Assembly (NCBI RefSeq): GCF_030296555.1
Contig: NZ_AP027728.1
Span: 2,046,001 to 2,110,000, forward strand
Reading direction: 5' to 3'
DNA length: 64,000 bases
DNA from: Microbacterium suwonense
GTDB lineage: Bacteria; Actinomycetota; Actinomycetes; Actinomycetales; Microbacteriaceae
Shown: piece by piece, positions 38,101-48,286 of the stretch
Position numbering within the stretch: position 1 is the first letter of the stretch
How the letters are laid out: every line of letters starts with the position of its first letter
Notes under the pieces: model-generated
Seen by the model: the letters and a program-made list of their open reading frames with translations, nothing else
Databases searched by the model: none
What the model was told of the DNA's origin: nothing
Made by a program: the position numbers and the translations under genes

Positions 38101-39618
38101 ATGCCGCAGCATCCGCCTCCCGCCATTCAGAACGCCTCCGACCCCCGCCAGACGCGGCGCCTGCCCGAGACGCTGAACGAGTTCCAGCAGGCCGAGGGGC
38201 ATCCCCAGTTCCGGGTGGACGTCGAGCGCATCCGGTTCTCGCCGTACTACTCGCGGCTGTCGGCCGTGACCCAGGTGATCTCGCAGGCCGGCGCCGGCCT
38301 CGCCGTGCACAACCGCCTGACCCACTCCATCAAGGTCGCCGCAGTCGCCCGGGCGATTGCGACGCACCTGTCGACGCAGACCGACGAGCGCGGTGCCATC
38401 GTCGACGAGCTGGGCGGTGCGCATCCGGTCGTCGTGCAGGCGGCCGCCGCCGCGCACGACCTCGGGCATCCGCCGTTCGGGCACCTCGGCGAGCAGGCAC
38501 TGGATCGACTGGCGCGCACGCGGTTCGGGCTCGGCGAGGGCTTCGAGGGCAATGCGCAGACCTATCGCATCCTCACCCGCCTCGATGAGCACGACCGTCC
38601 GGGTGTCGGCCTGAACCTCACCGCAGCCGTGCGCGCGGCGGTGCTGAAGTACCCGTGGCGGCGCGGCGAGGGCGGGCCCCGGCGCGGCGGGGCGAGCAAG
38701 TTCAACTACTACGCGATCGACGAGCCGGATGCGCAGCGGGCGCTCTCCGCATATCCCCTGATCGCGCGGGGGCAGCAGACCGTCGAGTGCTCGATCATGG
38801 ACATCTCCGACGACATCGCCTACTCCCTGCATGACCTCGACGACTTCTACCGTGCCGGTCTGCTGAACCCCGCGACGCTGTCCGCCGAGTTCAAGTCGTG
38901 GCATCGAGAGCTGGCTCGGCTTCGGGCATCCGATGCCGAAGCCCTGGCCGCTGACACCCGCACGCCGGGGCACTCACTGGAGCTGCTGTGGCGTCGGTTG
39001 CAGGAGAAGGATGCCTGGATCGCCGATCCTGACGCATTCGGCGAGGCGGTTGCCAAGGTCGCCTCCGAGGTCATCGATGGACTGGTGGCAGAGCCGTTCG
39101 ACGGCTCCCTGGCCAGCGAGCGCGCGCTGGCCCGGTTCACGACCGGGTGGATCGCGCGCCTGCAGTCGTCCGTGGAGGTGCACCGGCATCCGGATGCCAG
39201 GAGCGGACACGTCAGCCTGAACCGCCAAGCCTGGCACGAGGTCGCGGTGCTGAAGTTCCTGCACGAGCGGTTCATCCTGGAGCGCCCCGACCTCACCGTC
39301 TACCAGCGCGGCCAGGCCAGCGTGCTCGAGCGGCTCGTCGACGGCTTCACCGCCTGGCTCGACGACCCCAGCGACGCTCGCCGCGCCCCGCGTCGCCTGA
39401 TCGACCTGGTCGAGCTCGCCACCGACGACTACCATCGCCTGCGCCAGCACTCTCCCGAGCTCGTCGCACAGCGCACGGATGCCGACCTCGACGCTCTCGC
39501 GCGCGGCCGCGGCATCATCGACTACGTCGCATCGCTCACCGACGCCCAGGCGATCTCGCTCGACGCCCTGCTCGCCGGTCGCACGGAGCGCTTATGGGAC
39601 GCCGGCCAAGGGCTGTGA
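38101..39618 (+). CDS. dgt: deoxyguanosinetriphosphate triphosphohydrolase-like protein
   Basis: 505 residues, HD superfamily. The metal site is visible: NRLTHSIKVAAVARAIA (His), AAAAHDLGHPPFGHLGEQAL (HD pair plus His) and SIMDISDDIAYSLHDLDD (Asp). Also FQQAEGHPQFR...RIRFSPYYSRLSAVTQV, the family start. It splits dNTPs into deoxynucleoside and triphosphate and so limits the dNTP pool. The C-terminal half is longer than in the minimal actinobacterial Dgt. Confidence 0.92.
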   Translation: MPQHPPPAIQNASDPRQTRRLPETLNEFQQAEGHPQFRVDVERIRFSPYYSRLSAVTQVISQAGAGLAVHNRLTHSIKVAAVARAIATHLSTQTDERGAIVDELGGAHPVVVQAAAAAHDLGHPPFGHLGEQALDRLARTRFGLGEGFEGNAQTYRILTRLDEHDRPGVGLNLTAAVRAAVLKYPWRRGEGGPRRGGASKFNYYAIDEPDAQRALSAYPLIARGQQTVECSIMDISDDIAYSLHDLDDFYRAGLLNPATLSAEFKSWHRELARLRASDAEALAADTRTPGHSLELLWRRLQEKDAWIADPDAFGEAVAKVASEVIDGLVAEPFDGSLASERALARFTTGWIARLQSSVEVHRHPDARSGHVSLNRQAWHEVAVLKFLHERFILERPDLTVYQRGQASVLERLVDGFTAWLDDPSDARRAPRRLIDLVELATDDYHRLRQHSPELVAQRTDADLDALARGRGIIDYVASLTDAQAISLDALLAGRTERLWDAGQGL

Positions 39619-39944
39619 CCCTCGCCTCATGCCGCTGTAGGACCCGCGAGACTTCCTCTCCAGCACGAAACAGCACGCACGGCGACGGGTCTCGTGCTGG
39701 AAGCAAAGTCTCGCGGGCCGACGCAGGGTCAACCACGTCTCGCACCGCACTCGGCACGCGGGGCATCAGACGACGTCGCCGTCGCCCCGCTCGCGCAATA
39801 TGATGAGGTCAGCTGCCGGGGGATGGCTGCTCGGACATCCCCCGAATGTCCGATGACTGGACCGCGCGCGGACGCGCGCGTATGAGGGCCCGGTGACCCG
39901 CCCGGCTATACCCCGGACGAGCCGCCGCGCAGATTGGCAGTTGC
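39619..39944. other. intergenic stretch with repeat B and the nuclease upstream region
   Basis: Besides the hairpin repeat at 39643-39717, the stretch has no good coding frame. Bases 39770-39890 carry ATATGATGAGGTCAGC and CGCGCGGACGCGCGCG; no clear promoter can be assigned. Confidence 0.5.
39643..39717. repeat. hairpin repeat, family B copy 1
   Basis: CCCGCGAGACTTCCTCTCCA and CTGGAAGCAAAGTCTCGCGG are inverted arms around CAGCACGCACGGCGACGG. It follows dgt. A copy with nearly the same interior is at 41466. Confidence 0.88.
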
Positions 39945-41443
39945 GTGATGACGACCACCCCCGCAGGCTGGTACCCCGACCCGTCGACCCCGGGTCAGCA
40001 CCGCTGGTGGAACGGCACCGCGTGGACTGCTCAGGTGCGGGCCATAACGACACCCACTGCTCTGCTTCCCCCACCGCAGCCACAGGTCGCCCCAGGCAAG
40101 TCACGCCGACGTCTGCCGATCTGGGCATGGGTGCTCATCTGCCTCGTGGGCGCTCTGCTCACGCTGATCCTCTCCCCGTCCTCGCGCCGCTGTTCCTCGT
40201 CGTGCTCATCACCGGCATCGTCGCGATGGCGAAGAACACACCCACCTGGCTGAGGTTCCGTAGCCGCAAGGTGGCGACCGCGGTCACGGCGATCTCGGCT
40301 GTCGCGTTCATGGTCACCGGAACCATCAGCGCGAACGTCTTCGGGCAGGGCGCGGATCATCTTCCGTCCGCGGCCCCGGCGGTGACCGAGTCCACCACGC
40401 CTGCACCCGAACCCACGATCCCTGCGGATCAAGATGCGGATGCAGATGCGGATGCAGATGCGGATGCAGATGATGAGCTCGTAGCCTTCACCGGACTTGC
40501 CTCCACCGTGGGCGACAGCGCGGCGACGTCCGACCTCGCCGCGCTGGACGTGCTGGAGACCATCCCCGTGAAGGGGCGTGCCGCGAAGACCGGGTACGAC
40601 CGGTCTGAATTCGGCCAGCGCTGGCTGGATGTGGACCGCAACGGCTGCGACACCCGCAACGATATCCTCGGCGCTCAACTGTCCGACGTTGTGCGGTTGG
40701 GATCGTGCAGGGTGTTGACCGGAACGCTGGATGACCCATACACCGGAGCCGTCGTCGGCTTCGTGCGCGGACAGGGCACCTCTGAGCTCGTGCAGATCGA
40801 CCACGTCGTGGCGCTCAGCGACGCATGGCAGAAGGGCGCACGGCTGCTCACGGCGGATCAGCGCGCCACCTTCGCCAACGACCCGCTCAACCTTCTCGCC
40901 GTGGACGGATCGGCAAACGCTCAGAAGCGCGACGGGGACGCAGCCACCTGGCTTCCGAAGAACACATCATTCCGGTGCGAGTACGTCGCTCGCCAGGTCG
41001 CGGTCAAGGCGACGTACGGATTGTGGGTGACCCAGGCCGAGCACGACGCCATCCGACGCATCCTCACCACGTGCCCGACCGAGCCGACGCCGACTTCCGC
41101 CTTCGCGACCATCGTGGCACCCGTCACTCCGCTTCCCGTCGAGCAGACTCCGACGCCGGTCAGGACCTCGTCTGCTCCGGTGCCGTTCGCTCCGGCTCCC
41201 GCTCCGGTCGCCCCTGCTAAACCGGCCCCGGTCGCTCCCAAGCCCGCACCCGTCGCTCCCAAGCCCGCACCGGTCGCACCCAAGCCTGCCAAACCGGCCC
41301 CCGTAGCTCCCAAGCCACCGGTCGACGTCACCTATCGCAACTGCACCGATGCCCGCGCACACGGAGCCGCGCCCATCTACAAGGGCGAACCCGGGTACAG
41401 CCGAAAGCTCGACCGCGACGGAGACGGCATCGCATGCGAATGA
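39945..41443 (+). CDS. secreted or surface HNH nuclease with DUF2510, DUF1524 and excalibur domains (one frame break)
   Basis: 499 residues after correction. The DUF2510 start is TPAGWYPDPSTPGQHRWWNGTAWT. Three hydrophobic segments follow (IWAWVLICLVGALLTLILSP, LAPLFLVVLITGIVAM, VTAISAVAFMVTGTISANVF), then an Asp-Ala repeat tract, and a DUF1524/GmrSD-type nuclease: FGQRWLDVDRNGCDTRNDIL, LVQIDHVVALSDAWQKGA (catalytic DH) and FANDPLNLLAVDGSANAQK. Then APVAPKP repeats and an excalibur calcium-type motif (YKGEPGYSRKLDRDGDGIACE). The frame breaks at CCCC 40174-40177; one C repairs it. Confidence 0.9.
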
Positions 41444-41465
41444 GTCGCGAGACCGCACGATAGAA

Positions 41466-41540
41466 CCTGCGAGACTTCCTCTCCAGCACGAAACAGCACG
41501 CACGGTGACGGGTCTCATGCTGGAAGGGAAGTCTCGCGCC
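41466..41540. repeat. hairpin repeat, family B copy 2
   Basis: The same left arm (GCGAGACTTCCTCTCCAGCA), interior (CAGCACGCACGGTGACGG) and right arm (TGCTGGAAGGGAAGTCTCGC) as copy 1, with few changes. It follows the nuclease gene. Confidence 0.88.
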
Positions 41541-41616
41541 GGAAGGGAAGTCTCGCGCCGGAAACAAAGTCTCGCGCCGGAAACGAAGTCTCGCGCCGGA
41601 GGCGAAGTCTCGCGGA
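41522..41616. repeat. five tandem 19-bp units
   Basis: GGAAGGGAAGTCTCGCGCC is repeated at 41522, 41541, 41560, 41579 and 41598 with changes at positions 4-8. The first unit is the right arm of repeat B copy 2, so the array grew from that arm. There are no spacers, so it is not CRISPR. Confidence 0.93.
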
Positions 41617-41642
41617 GGGCGAAGCGACAGACCGCCTACGCT

Positions 41643-42829
41643 CTACAGCTCGCCGGGCCGCATCGCCTCGGCGTCGATGGCCCGCATGACGCGCAGCGCG
41701 GCGGTGTCGGTGGGCGGCTCGCCCTCGGCATCCGTCGCTCGGCGCCGCCGCGGCGCGTAGACGACCAGCGCGTGGAACAGGAACCGCGCGAAGAAGGCGA
41801 CCACCAGCGAGATCGCCGTGGCCAGCACGGCGGACAGGCGCCAGGTCTCGACCATCAGCGCCATCACCGGGATGCGCAGCGCCGCCTCGATGCTGTTGAA
41901 GGAGACGGATGCCGCGAAGCGCACCCACAAGCGTGAGGCGTCCTGTCGTTCGTCGCGGAAGACGAACAGCTCCTGCAGCACGAAGTTTCCCACGATCGTC
42001 ACCGCGGCGCCGATGATCGCCGCCAGCACGTAGTCCATGCCCAGGTGCGTGAGCAGCCACATGATGCCGATGTTCGCCACAGCACCGATGCCGCCGATCA
42101 TCGCGAACAGCCCCATCTTCCCGAATCGCAGCCGTGCGAGGTGCGCGAGGAAAGTGGCGCCCTGGCGCAGACTCGCCTTCGACACGCCGTTCCGCCGCTC
42201 GGCGAACTCCAGCGGCACCTCGGCGATGCGCAGCTCACGTCGTTCACCGCCGCGCACCAGGATTTCGAGCAGGATCTTGAAGCCCTCGGGGCGCAGCGTG
42301 TCCAGGTCCAGGCGCGACCGGTCCACCAGGAAGAACCCGGTCATCGGGTCGGTGCTGCGCCAGAGCCTGCGCAGGAACATCGCCTTGGTCACTGCGGTCG
42401 CGGCCTTCGACACGCCCAGGCGCACGGCCGTCCCCAGGCCCGCCGAATCTCCGCCGCCGATGTAGCGGGAGGCGGCGACGACATCGGCATCCCCCGTTCG
42501 TACCGTGCGATCATCGTCGGGAGCAGCTCGGGCGGATGCTGCAGATCGCCGTCCATGACGACGCAGACGTCGTGCGCGGCCTCGGCGAGCCCGACCACGA
42601 CGGCCCCGCCCAGACCCGCCGTGTTGTGCTCGCGGTGGATGCCGCGGATGGGGACCGGAGCGGATGCCGAGACCCGCGCGATCTCGGCCATGGTGTCGTC
42701 GGAACTGTCGTCGACGAAGAGGATCTCGGCTTCACGTCCGGCCAGCGCGGCCGCTGTGCGCGAGACGAGTTCGGCGACGTTGTCACGCTCGTTGAACGTC
42801 GGCACGATCACCGTGACGGAGGCGCTCAT
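41643..42829 (-). CDS. polyprenol-phosphate glycosyltransferase (GT2) fused to a GtrA-like domain (one frame break)
   Basis: 395 residues after correction. The GT2 half starts VTVIVPTFNERDNVAELV, with LFVDDSSDDTM, VVMDGDLQHPPELLP (DxD) and FFLVDRSRLDL, typical of dolichol-phosphate-mannose synthase-like enzymes. It should move a sugar from a nucleotide to a lipid carrier. The C-terminal GtrA/DPMS domain has four helices (FAMIGGIGAVANIGIMWLL; YVLAAIIGAAVTIVGNFVLQELFVF; and two more). The break is at CCCCC 42491-42495; one C restores YERGDADVVAASRYIGGG. Divergent from the ABC importer. Confidence 0.9.
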
Positions 42830-42972
42830 CTGGCAACCTCCCCCGGAACGATGCGACGCGAGTTCAATCGTGCCATCTTTCGCTGTGCGCCGAGTCCACC
42901 CCACAGCGCCCTGCGCGACCTATTTCTTGGCACGGGCCAGGCAACAAGGTCGACGACGATGACGAGGAATTC

Positions 42973-45265
42973 ATGACTCTGCTCAGACAACCGGCGAACT
43001 GGTGGCGTGAGAACCGCCTCGCGCTGCTCGCGAGCATCACCGCGATGTTCATCCTGCTGTTCACGATCGGCGGCGCCGTCGGCATCGCGAACGCCGCCAC
43101 GAAACCGGCCGCAGCCGACGACGGCGTGAAGGGACAGACCTTCACGATCGCCACCGACACCACGTGGGCGCCGTTCGAGTTCCAGCGCGACGGCGAGCTG
43201 CGCGGCATCGACATCGACCTCATCCACGCGGTCGCGGAAGACCAGGGCTTCGACGTCAAGATCGACGTGCTCGGCTTCGACGGCGCACTGGCAGCAGTGA
43301 CCGCCGGTCAGGCGGATGCCGTGATGGCGGGTATGTCGATCACCAAGGAGCGCCAGAAGACGTTCGACTTCTCCAACCCGTACTTCGACTCCGGCATCCA
43401 GATGGCCATCGCCTCGGACGACACGTCCATCACCGGCTACGAGGATCTCGAGGAAAGTCCGTCTCGGCCAAGACCGGCACTGAGGGCTACTCCTTCGCCG
43501 AGAACCTCGGCAAGGAGTTCGGCTTCACGGTCACCGGCTTCCAGGACGCCGCCGACGCGTACAACGACGTGACCACAGGCAACTCCGCGGCGGTCTTCGA
43601 CGACTACCCGATCCTCGCCTACGGCATCGCCACGGGCAACGTCGCACTGAAGACGGTCACCGAACAGGAGAAGGCCTCCAGCTACGGCATGGCCGTCAAG
43701 AAGGGCGACAACGAGGCGCTGCGCAAGGCGTTCAACGAGGGCTTGAAGAACGTCATCGAGAACGGCACCTACCAGGAGATCCTCGACGACTACCTCGGCG
43801 ACAACGCCCCGATGCGACGGGCATCGGCGGCGGCAAGGCGGCGCTGGGCAACGAGACCCTCGACCCCGGCGAGCCCGGCGACCTGCCGAAGAACCCCGCC
43901 TTCACGACAGACGTCGAGAAGACCAACGGTTCCTTCACCATCGCCACCGACACGACCTTCGCGCCGTTCATCTACCAGCAGGGCGGCAAGAACATCGGCA
44001 TCGACATGGACCTGCTGCGGGCCATCGCCGCCAATCAGGGCTTCGAGGTGGACATCAAACCGCTCGGCTTCGACGCGGCGCTGGCCGCCGTCACCGCCGG
44101 ACAGGCCGATGGTGTGATCGCCGGCATGAGCATCACCGACGAGCGCAAGAAGGTGTTCGACTTCTCGGACCCCTACTACCAGTCGGGCGTGCAGATGGCC
44201 GTCGCCAAGGACAGCGACATCACCTCGTACCAGGATCTCAAGGGCCAGAACGTCGCCGTCAAGACCGGTACCGTCGGCTACGACTTCGCCAAGCAGCTCG
44301 GCGAAGAGATCGGGTTCACGATCAACGCCTTCCAGGACTCGGCCGACATGTACAACGACGTCGCCACCGGCAACTCGGCGGCCACCTTCGAGGATGCACC
44401 GGTGCTGCAGTTCGGCATCGCCTCGGGCAACGTGCCGCTGAAGGTCGTCACCGACCCCGAGCCCGGCGCCGACTACGGCTTCGCCGTGCTGAAGGGGCAC
44501 AACGCCGAGCTGCTGCAGATGTTCAACGATGGGCTGAAGAACGCCAAGGACACCGGCGCCTACCAGCAGATCATCGACCGCTACCTGGCCATCGATGACA
44601 CCGCACCGGTCGACAACTCGTTCTGGACATTGGTGAAGACCTCGATCGGGCCGCTCTCGCAGGGTCTCGTCCTGACGCTGCTGGCCACGGCGCTCGCGAT
44701 CCTGTTCGCCATGATCCTCGGCATCGTGTTCGGCATCCTGAAGCTGTCGACGAACCCGTTCCTGCGCTTCCTCGCGAGCGCGTACGTGAACATCTTCCGC
44801 GGAACCCCGGTGCTGGTGCAGGCGTTCTTCTTCTACTTCGGCGTGCCGGCCGTCACAGGGCAGCCGCTGGACGCGCTCACCGCCGGTGTGATCACGCTGT
44901 CGCTGAACGCCGGTGCGTACATCACCGAGATCGTCCGAGGCGGTGTCCAGTCGGTCGACCCGGGTCAGATGGAGGCCTCGCGCTCGCTGGGTCTGGGCTG
45001 GGCTCCGTCGATGCGCCGGGTCGTGATGCCGCAGGCGTTCAAGATCATGACGCCCAACCTCATCAACCAGTTCATCATCACGCTGAAGGACACCTCGCTG
45101 CTGTCGGTGCTCGGCTTCGCCGAGCTGACCTACCAGGGCCGCATCGTGATCGCATCGACGTTCCGCTCGTTCGAGATCTGGATCGTGGTCGGCGTGATGT
45201 ACTTCATCGTGATCTGGCTGCTCACGGTGCTCTCCAACTGGGTCGACCGGAAGTTCAACAAGTAG
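42973..45265 (+). CDS. amino-acid ABC importer subunit: two substrate-binding domains fused to the permease, GlnP-like (two frame breaks)
   Basis: 764 residues after correction. A membrane anchor (ALLASITAMFILLFTIGGAVG) leads to binding domain 1 (FTIATDTTWAPFEFQRDGELRGIDIDLI...FNEGLKNVIENGTYQEILDDYLG), a linker, binding domain 2 (FTIATDTTFAPFIYQQGGKNIGIDMDLL...IIDRYLA) and a HisM/GlnP-type permease with several helices and the ATPase contact loop VDPGQMEASRSLGLGWAPS. This is the layout of Lactococcus GlnP. Frames break at GG 43452-43453 and CCCC 43807-43810; one base added at each repairs the gene. The ATPase gene follows. Likely substrate a polar amino acid; not provable here. Confidence 0.9.
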
Positions 45266-45274
45266 GGGATGACC

Positions 45275-46051
45275 ATGACGAACAGTGAACCGACCTACAC
45301 CCGCCCGGTCACCACGACAGGGAACCCGATCGAGGTGCGCGACCTGCACAAGTCGTTCGGCAAGAACGAGGTGCTCGCCGGCATCGACCTGACCGTCACC
45401 AACGGCGAGGTCGTCGCAGTGATCGGGCCGTCCGGCTCGGGCAAGTCCACACTGCTGCGGTGCCTGAACCGACTGGAGGAGGTGACCAGCGGCGAGGTGC
45501 TCATCCTCGGCGAGAACATCGCCACCGCGAAGGGGAAGACGCTCGACACGGTGCGCCAGCGCGTGGGCATGGTGTTCCAGCACTTCAACCTGTTCCCGCA
45601 CATGACCGCGCTGGAGAACATCGCGCTCGCCCCGCTCGAGCTGAAGATGCTCAACCGGACCGAGGCGCGGGGGCGCGCCATGGAGCTGCTCACCCGGGTG
45701 GGCCTGGCAGACAAGGCGGATGCCAGGCCGGCATCCCTCTCGGGTGGTCAGAAGCAGCGTGTGGCGATCGCCCGCGCGCTGGCGATGAGCCCCGGGATCA
45801 TGCTGTTCGACGAGGCGACCAGCGCCCTCGACCCCGAGATGGTGGGCGAGGTGCTGCAGGTGATCCGGGACCTGGCGGCCTCCGGCATGACGATGGTGCT
45901 GGTCACGCACGAGATGGGCTTCGCCCGAGAGGTCGCCGACCGCGTCGTGTTCATGGCCGACGGCAAGGTCGTGGAGTCCGGTGCGCCGGCCGACATCTTC
46001 GACCACCCGCAGGAGGAGCGCACGCAGGACTTCCTCTCGAAGGTGCTCTGA
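45275..46051 (+). CDS. amino-acid ABC transporter ATP-binding protein, GlnQ-like
   Basis: 258 residues. Walker [11 protein letters not shown] loop [17 protein letters not shown], signature [15 protein letters not shown], Walker [15 protein letters not shown] and the switch His in LVTHEMGF are all present, with strong likeness to polar amino-acid importers. The ATG at 45275 is chosen for the AGGGG six bases before it; an ATG at 45269 is also in frame. It starts 9 bases after the permease fusion, so the two make a complete importer. Confidence 0.94.
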   Translation: MTNSEPTYTRPVTTTGNPIEVRDLHKSFGKNEVLAGIDLTVTNGEVVAVIGPSGSGKSTLLRCLNRLEEVTSGEVLILGENIATAKGKTLDTVRQRVGMVFQHFNLFPHMTALENIALAPLELKMLNRTEARGRAMELLTRVGLADKADARPASLSGGQKQRVAIARALAMSPGIMLFDEATSALDPEMVGEVLQVIRDLAASGMTMVLVTHEMGFAREVADRVVFMADGKVVESGAPADIFDHPQEERTQDFLSKVL

Positions 46052-46114
46052 GCGCAGTCTCGGATCGGATGCCGGGGTGAATCCCGGCACCCGATCCGGC
46101 CTTACCCTGGATGT

Positions 46115-46378
46115 ATGACCTCTCCTGCATCCGACACCATCACCATGTTCGGCGCCGCGTGGTGCGGCGACTGCCGCCGCACCAAGAAGCAGCTCGACGA
46201 ACTCGGAATCGAGTACACCTACATCGATCTCGTCGCCGAGCCCGCCGCCGCCGACGTGGCGAAGGAGATCTCGGGACGCACGAACATCCCCGTGGTCGTC
46301 TACCCCGACGCCAGCCACCACGTCGAGCCGTCGAACGCCGACGTCGAGGCCAAGCTGCGCGAGCTGTCGCTGATCTGA
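46115..46378 (+). CDS. mycoredoxin/glutaredoxin-like protein
   Basis: 87 residues, thioredoxin fold: ITMFGAAWCGDCRRTKKQLDELGI with the CGDC redox pair, then TNIPVVVYPDASHHVEP with the cis-Pro. It resembles actinobacterial mycoredoxin-1, which reduces mycothiol mixed disulfides (usual motif CxYC). It lies 63 bases after the ATPase gene and may have its own promoter. Confidence 0.88.
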   Translation: MTSPASDTITMFGAAWCGDCRRTKKQLDELGIEYTYIDLVAEPAAADVAKEISGRTNIPVVVYPDASHHVEPSNADVEAKLRELSLI

Positions 46379-46442
46379 CGCCTCGCCCTGGAACCGGGTA
46401 TCACGGCGTCATAGGCTGGGTGTCACCCTGAAGGAGACGATG

Positions 46443-48205
46443 ATGACTCAGCCCACCACCGCGACGACGGATGCCGGACTCGACGACCTCGAACGCAGCG
46501 CACTCGATGCGGACATCTCGGTGCTGCAGCAGGGTGCGCTCAGCTGGGCGAACCTGACCGTCACCCAACGGCTGACCCTGCTGCGAGCGCTGCGGACGAG
46601 CGTGACCGCCACCATCGATGACTGGGCGAACACCGCCGCAGATTCCAAGCGGCTCCGCGCGGGGCACCCGCTGCGCGGGGAGGAGTGGCTGAGCGGCCCG
46701 TATTCGGTGCTCGGTGCGATCGACGCCTACGCCGACACGCTAGGCAGGCTCACCGAAGGGCGCAGTGCGCTCGACGGCGTGAACATCGGCCGGGCTCCCG
46801 GCGGGCGCACCCGGATCGACGCCTTCCCCCTCACCGGCATCGACAGGTTCCTGCTGTCCGGGTTCAGCGGAGAGGTGTGGCTGTCTCCGGGGATCACGCC
46901 GAACACGGCGCGAGCGGCCGCCGGTCTCGCGCAGCTGACGCCCTCGGCATCCGGTGGCGTCGGGCTGGTGCTGGGCGCCGGCAACATCACCTCGATCCCG
47001 GTGCTCGACGTGATGTACGAGCTGCTCGCGCACAACCGCGTGGTGTTGCTGAAGGTCAACCCCACGCAGGACGCACTGGTGCCGGTGTACGAGCGCGCAC
47101 TGGCCCCGCTGATCGAACCGGGGTTCCTGCGCATCGTGCGCGGCGGTCCGGCGGTGGGCGCGCACCTGACCGCCCATCCCGACTTGGTGCACGTGCACAT
47201 CACCGGCTCGGCCGCCACCTTCGACGCGATCGTGTGGGGCCCGTCGGGCACGGCATCCCAGGCGTCGGCGACCAGACGCCGGCGACGCGAGAACCGCCCG
47301 AAGCTGAAGAAGCCGATCACCGCCGAGCTCGGCGGCGTCTCACCCATCATCGTCGTGCCCGGCGAGTGGACGGATGCCGACCTGACCCATCAGGCCGAGC
47401 ACATCGCGACGATGCGACTGCAGAACTGCGGGCACAACTGCATCGCCGGTCAGGTTGTGATCATGTCATCCGACTGGCCGCAGGCCGAGCAGTTCCGTGC
47501 GGCGCTGCGCCGCGCCTACGCGACTGCTCCCGAGCGCCCGATCTGGTACCCGGGGTCGCCGCAGAGGATGGCGCAGGCGGGCGAGGACTATCCTGACGCG
47601 CTGGTGCTCGCCGACCGCCTGCTGGTCGAGCTCGACGCGGGGCAGGATGCCACAGCGATCGAGAGCACCGAGTACTTCGCGCCCGTGCTGGGCGTGGTGC
47701 AGCTCCCGGGCACCGGGCAGGCGTTCCTGGATGCCGCCGTCGCGCATGCGAACGACGAGCTGCAGGGCACTCTCGGCGCGAACCTGCTCATCGATCCGGT
47801 GACGGAGCGCTCGCTGGGGACCGGGTTCGAGCGGGCCATCGCCGAGCTGCGCTATGGGTCGATCGCGATCAATGCGTGGACGGCGTTCGGTTTCATCATC
47901 CCGACCCTCACCTGGGGGCGTTCCCCGGCAACACGATCGACGAGGTCGGCAGCGGCATCGGCGTGGTGCACAACGCGCTGCTGCTGGACGGCGTGGAGCG
48001 CTCGGTGGTGCGCGGCCCGTTCCGGCCGTTCCCGCGGTCACTGCCGGTGTCCAACGGCGGCGGGCGGTTCACGATCCTGCCCAAGCCCCCGTGGTTCGTC
48101 TCCGCCCGCACCGGCGCCACGGTGAGCGAGGGCCTCACGCGCTTCCGCGCCCGCGGCGGCGTGATCGGCCTGATGAAGACCCTCCTGAAGGCGCTGCGCG
48201 CCTGA
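46443..48205 (+). CDS. aldehyde dehydrogenase-family protein (one frame break)
   Basis: 587 residues from this start. The core is ALDH-like: LVLGAGNITSIPVLDVMYELLAHNRVVLLKVNP for cofactor binding, VHITGSAATFDAIVW, ELGGVSPIIVVPGEW with the general-base Glu, and MRLQNCGHNCIAGQ, where the nucleophile Cys is expected. ESTEYFAPVLGVV follows. It is longer than the usual 500 residues and belongs to a divergent subgroup; the substrate is unknown. The frame breaks at GGGGG 47914-47918; one G restores LTWGAFPGNTIDEVGSG. AAGGAG lies six bases before the ATG at 46443. Confidence 0.85.
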
Positions 48206-48209
48206 CCCG

Positions 48210-48276
48210 CCCGTCTATTTGGCGCTCGTGCACGCGACACGCCGGTGCACGCGGGCATCCGCGCCATATAGACGGG
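48210..48276. repeat. palindromic intergenic repeat, family A copy 4
   Basis: CCCGTCTATTTGGCGCTC pairs with GCGCCATATAGACGGG around GTGCACGCGACACGCCGGTG. It lies five bases after the aldehyde dehydrogenase stop and 11 before the end of the convergent peptidase gene. Confidence 0.88.
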
Positions 48277-48286
48277 TTCTGACGGG

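Noticed and set aside
41522..41616. Possible CRISPR array
   Set aside because: The five 19-bp units are directly adjacent with no spacers, derive from a hairpin arm, and no cas gene is near.
43790..46321. An 843-codon minus-strand frame opposite the ABC importer
   Set aside because: His/Arg/Val-rich shadow of real genes with no recognisable domain and no ribosome site.
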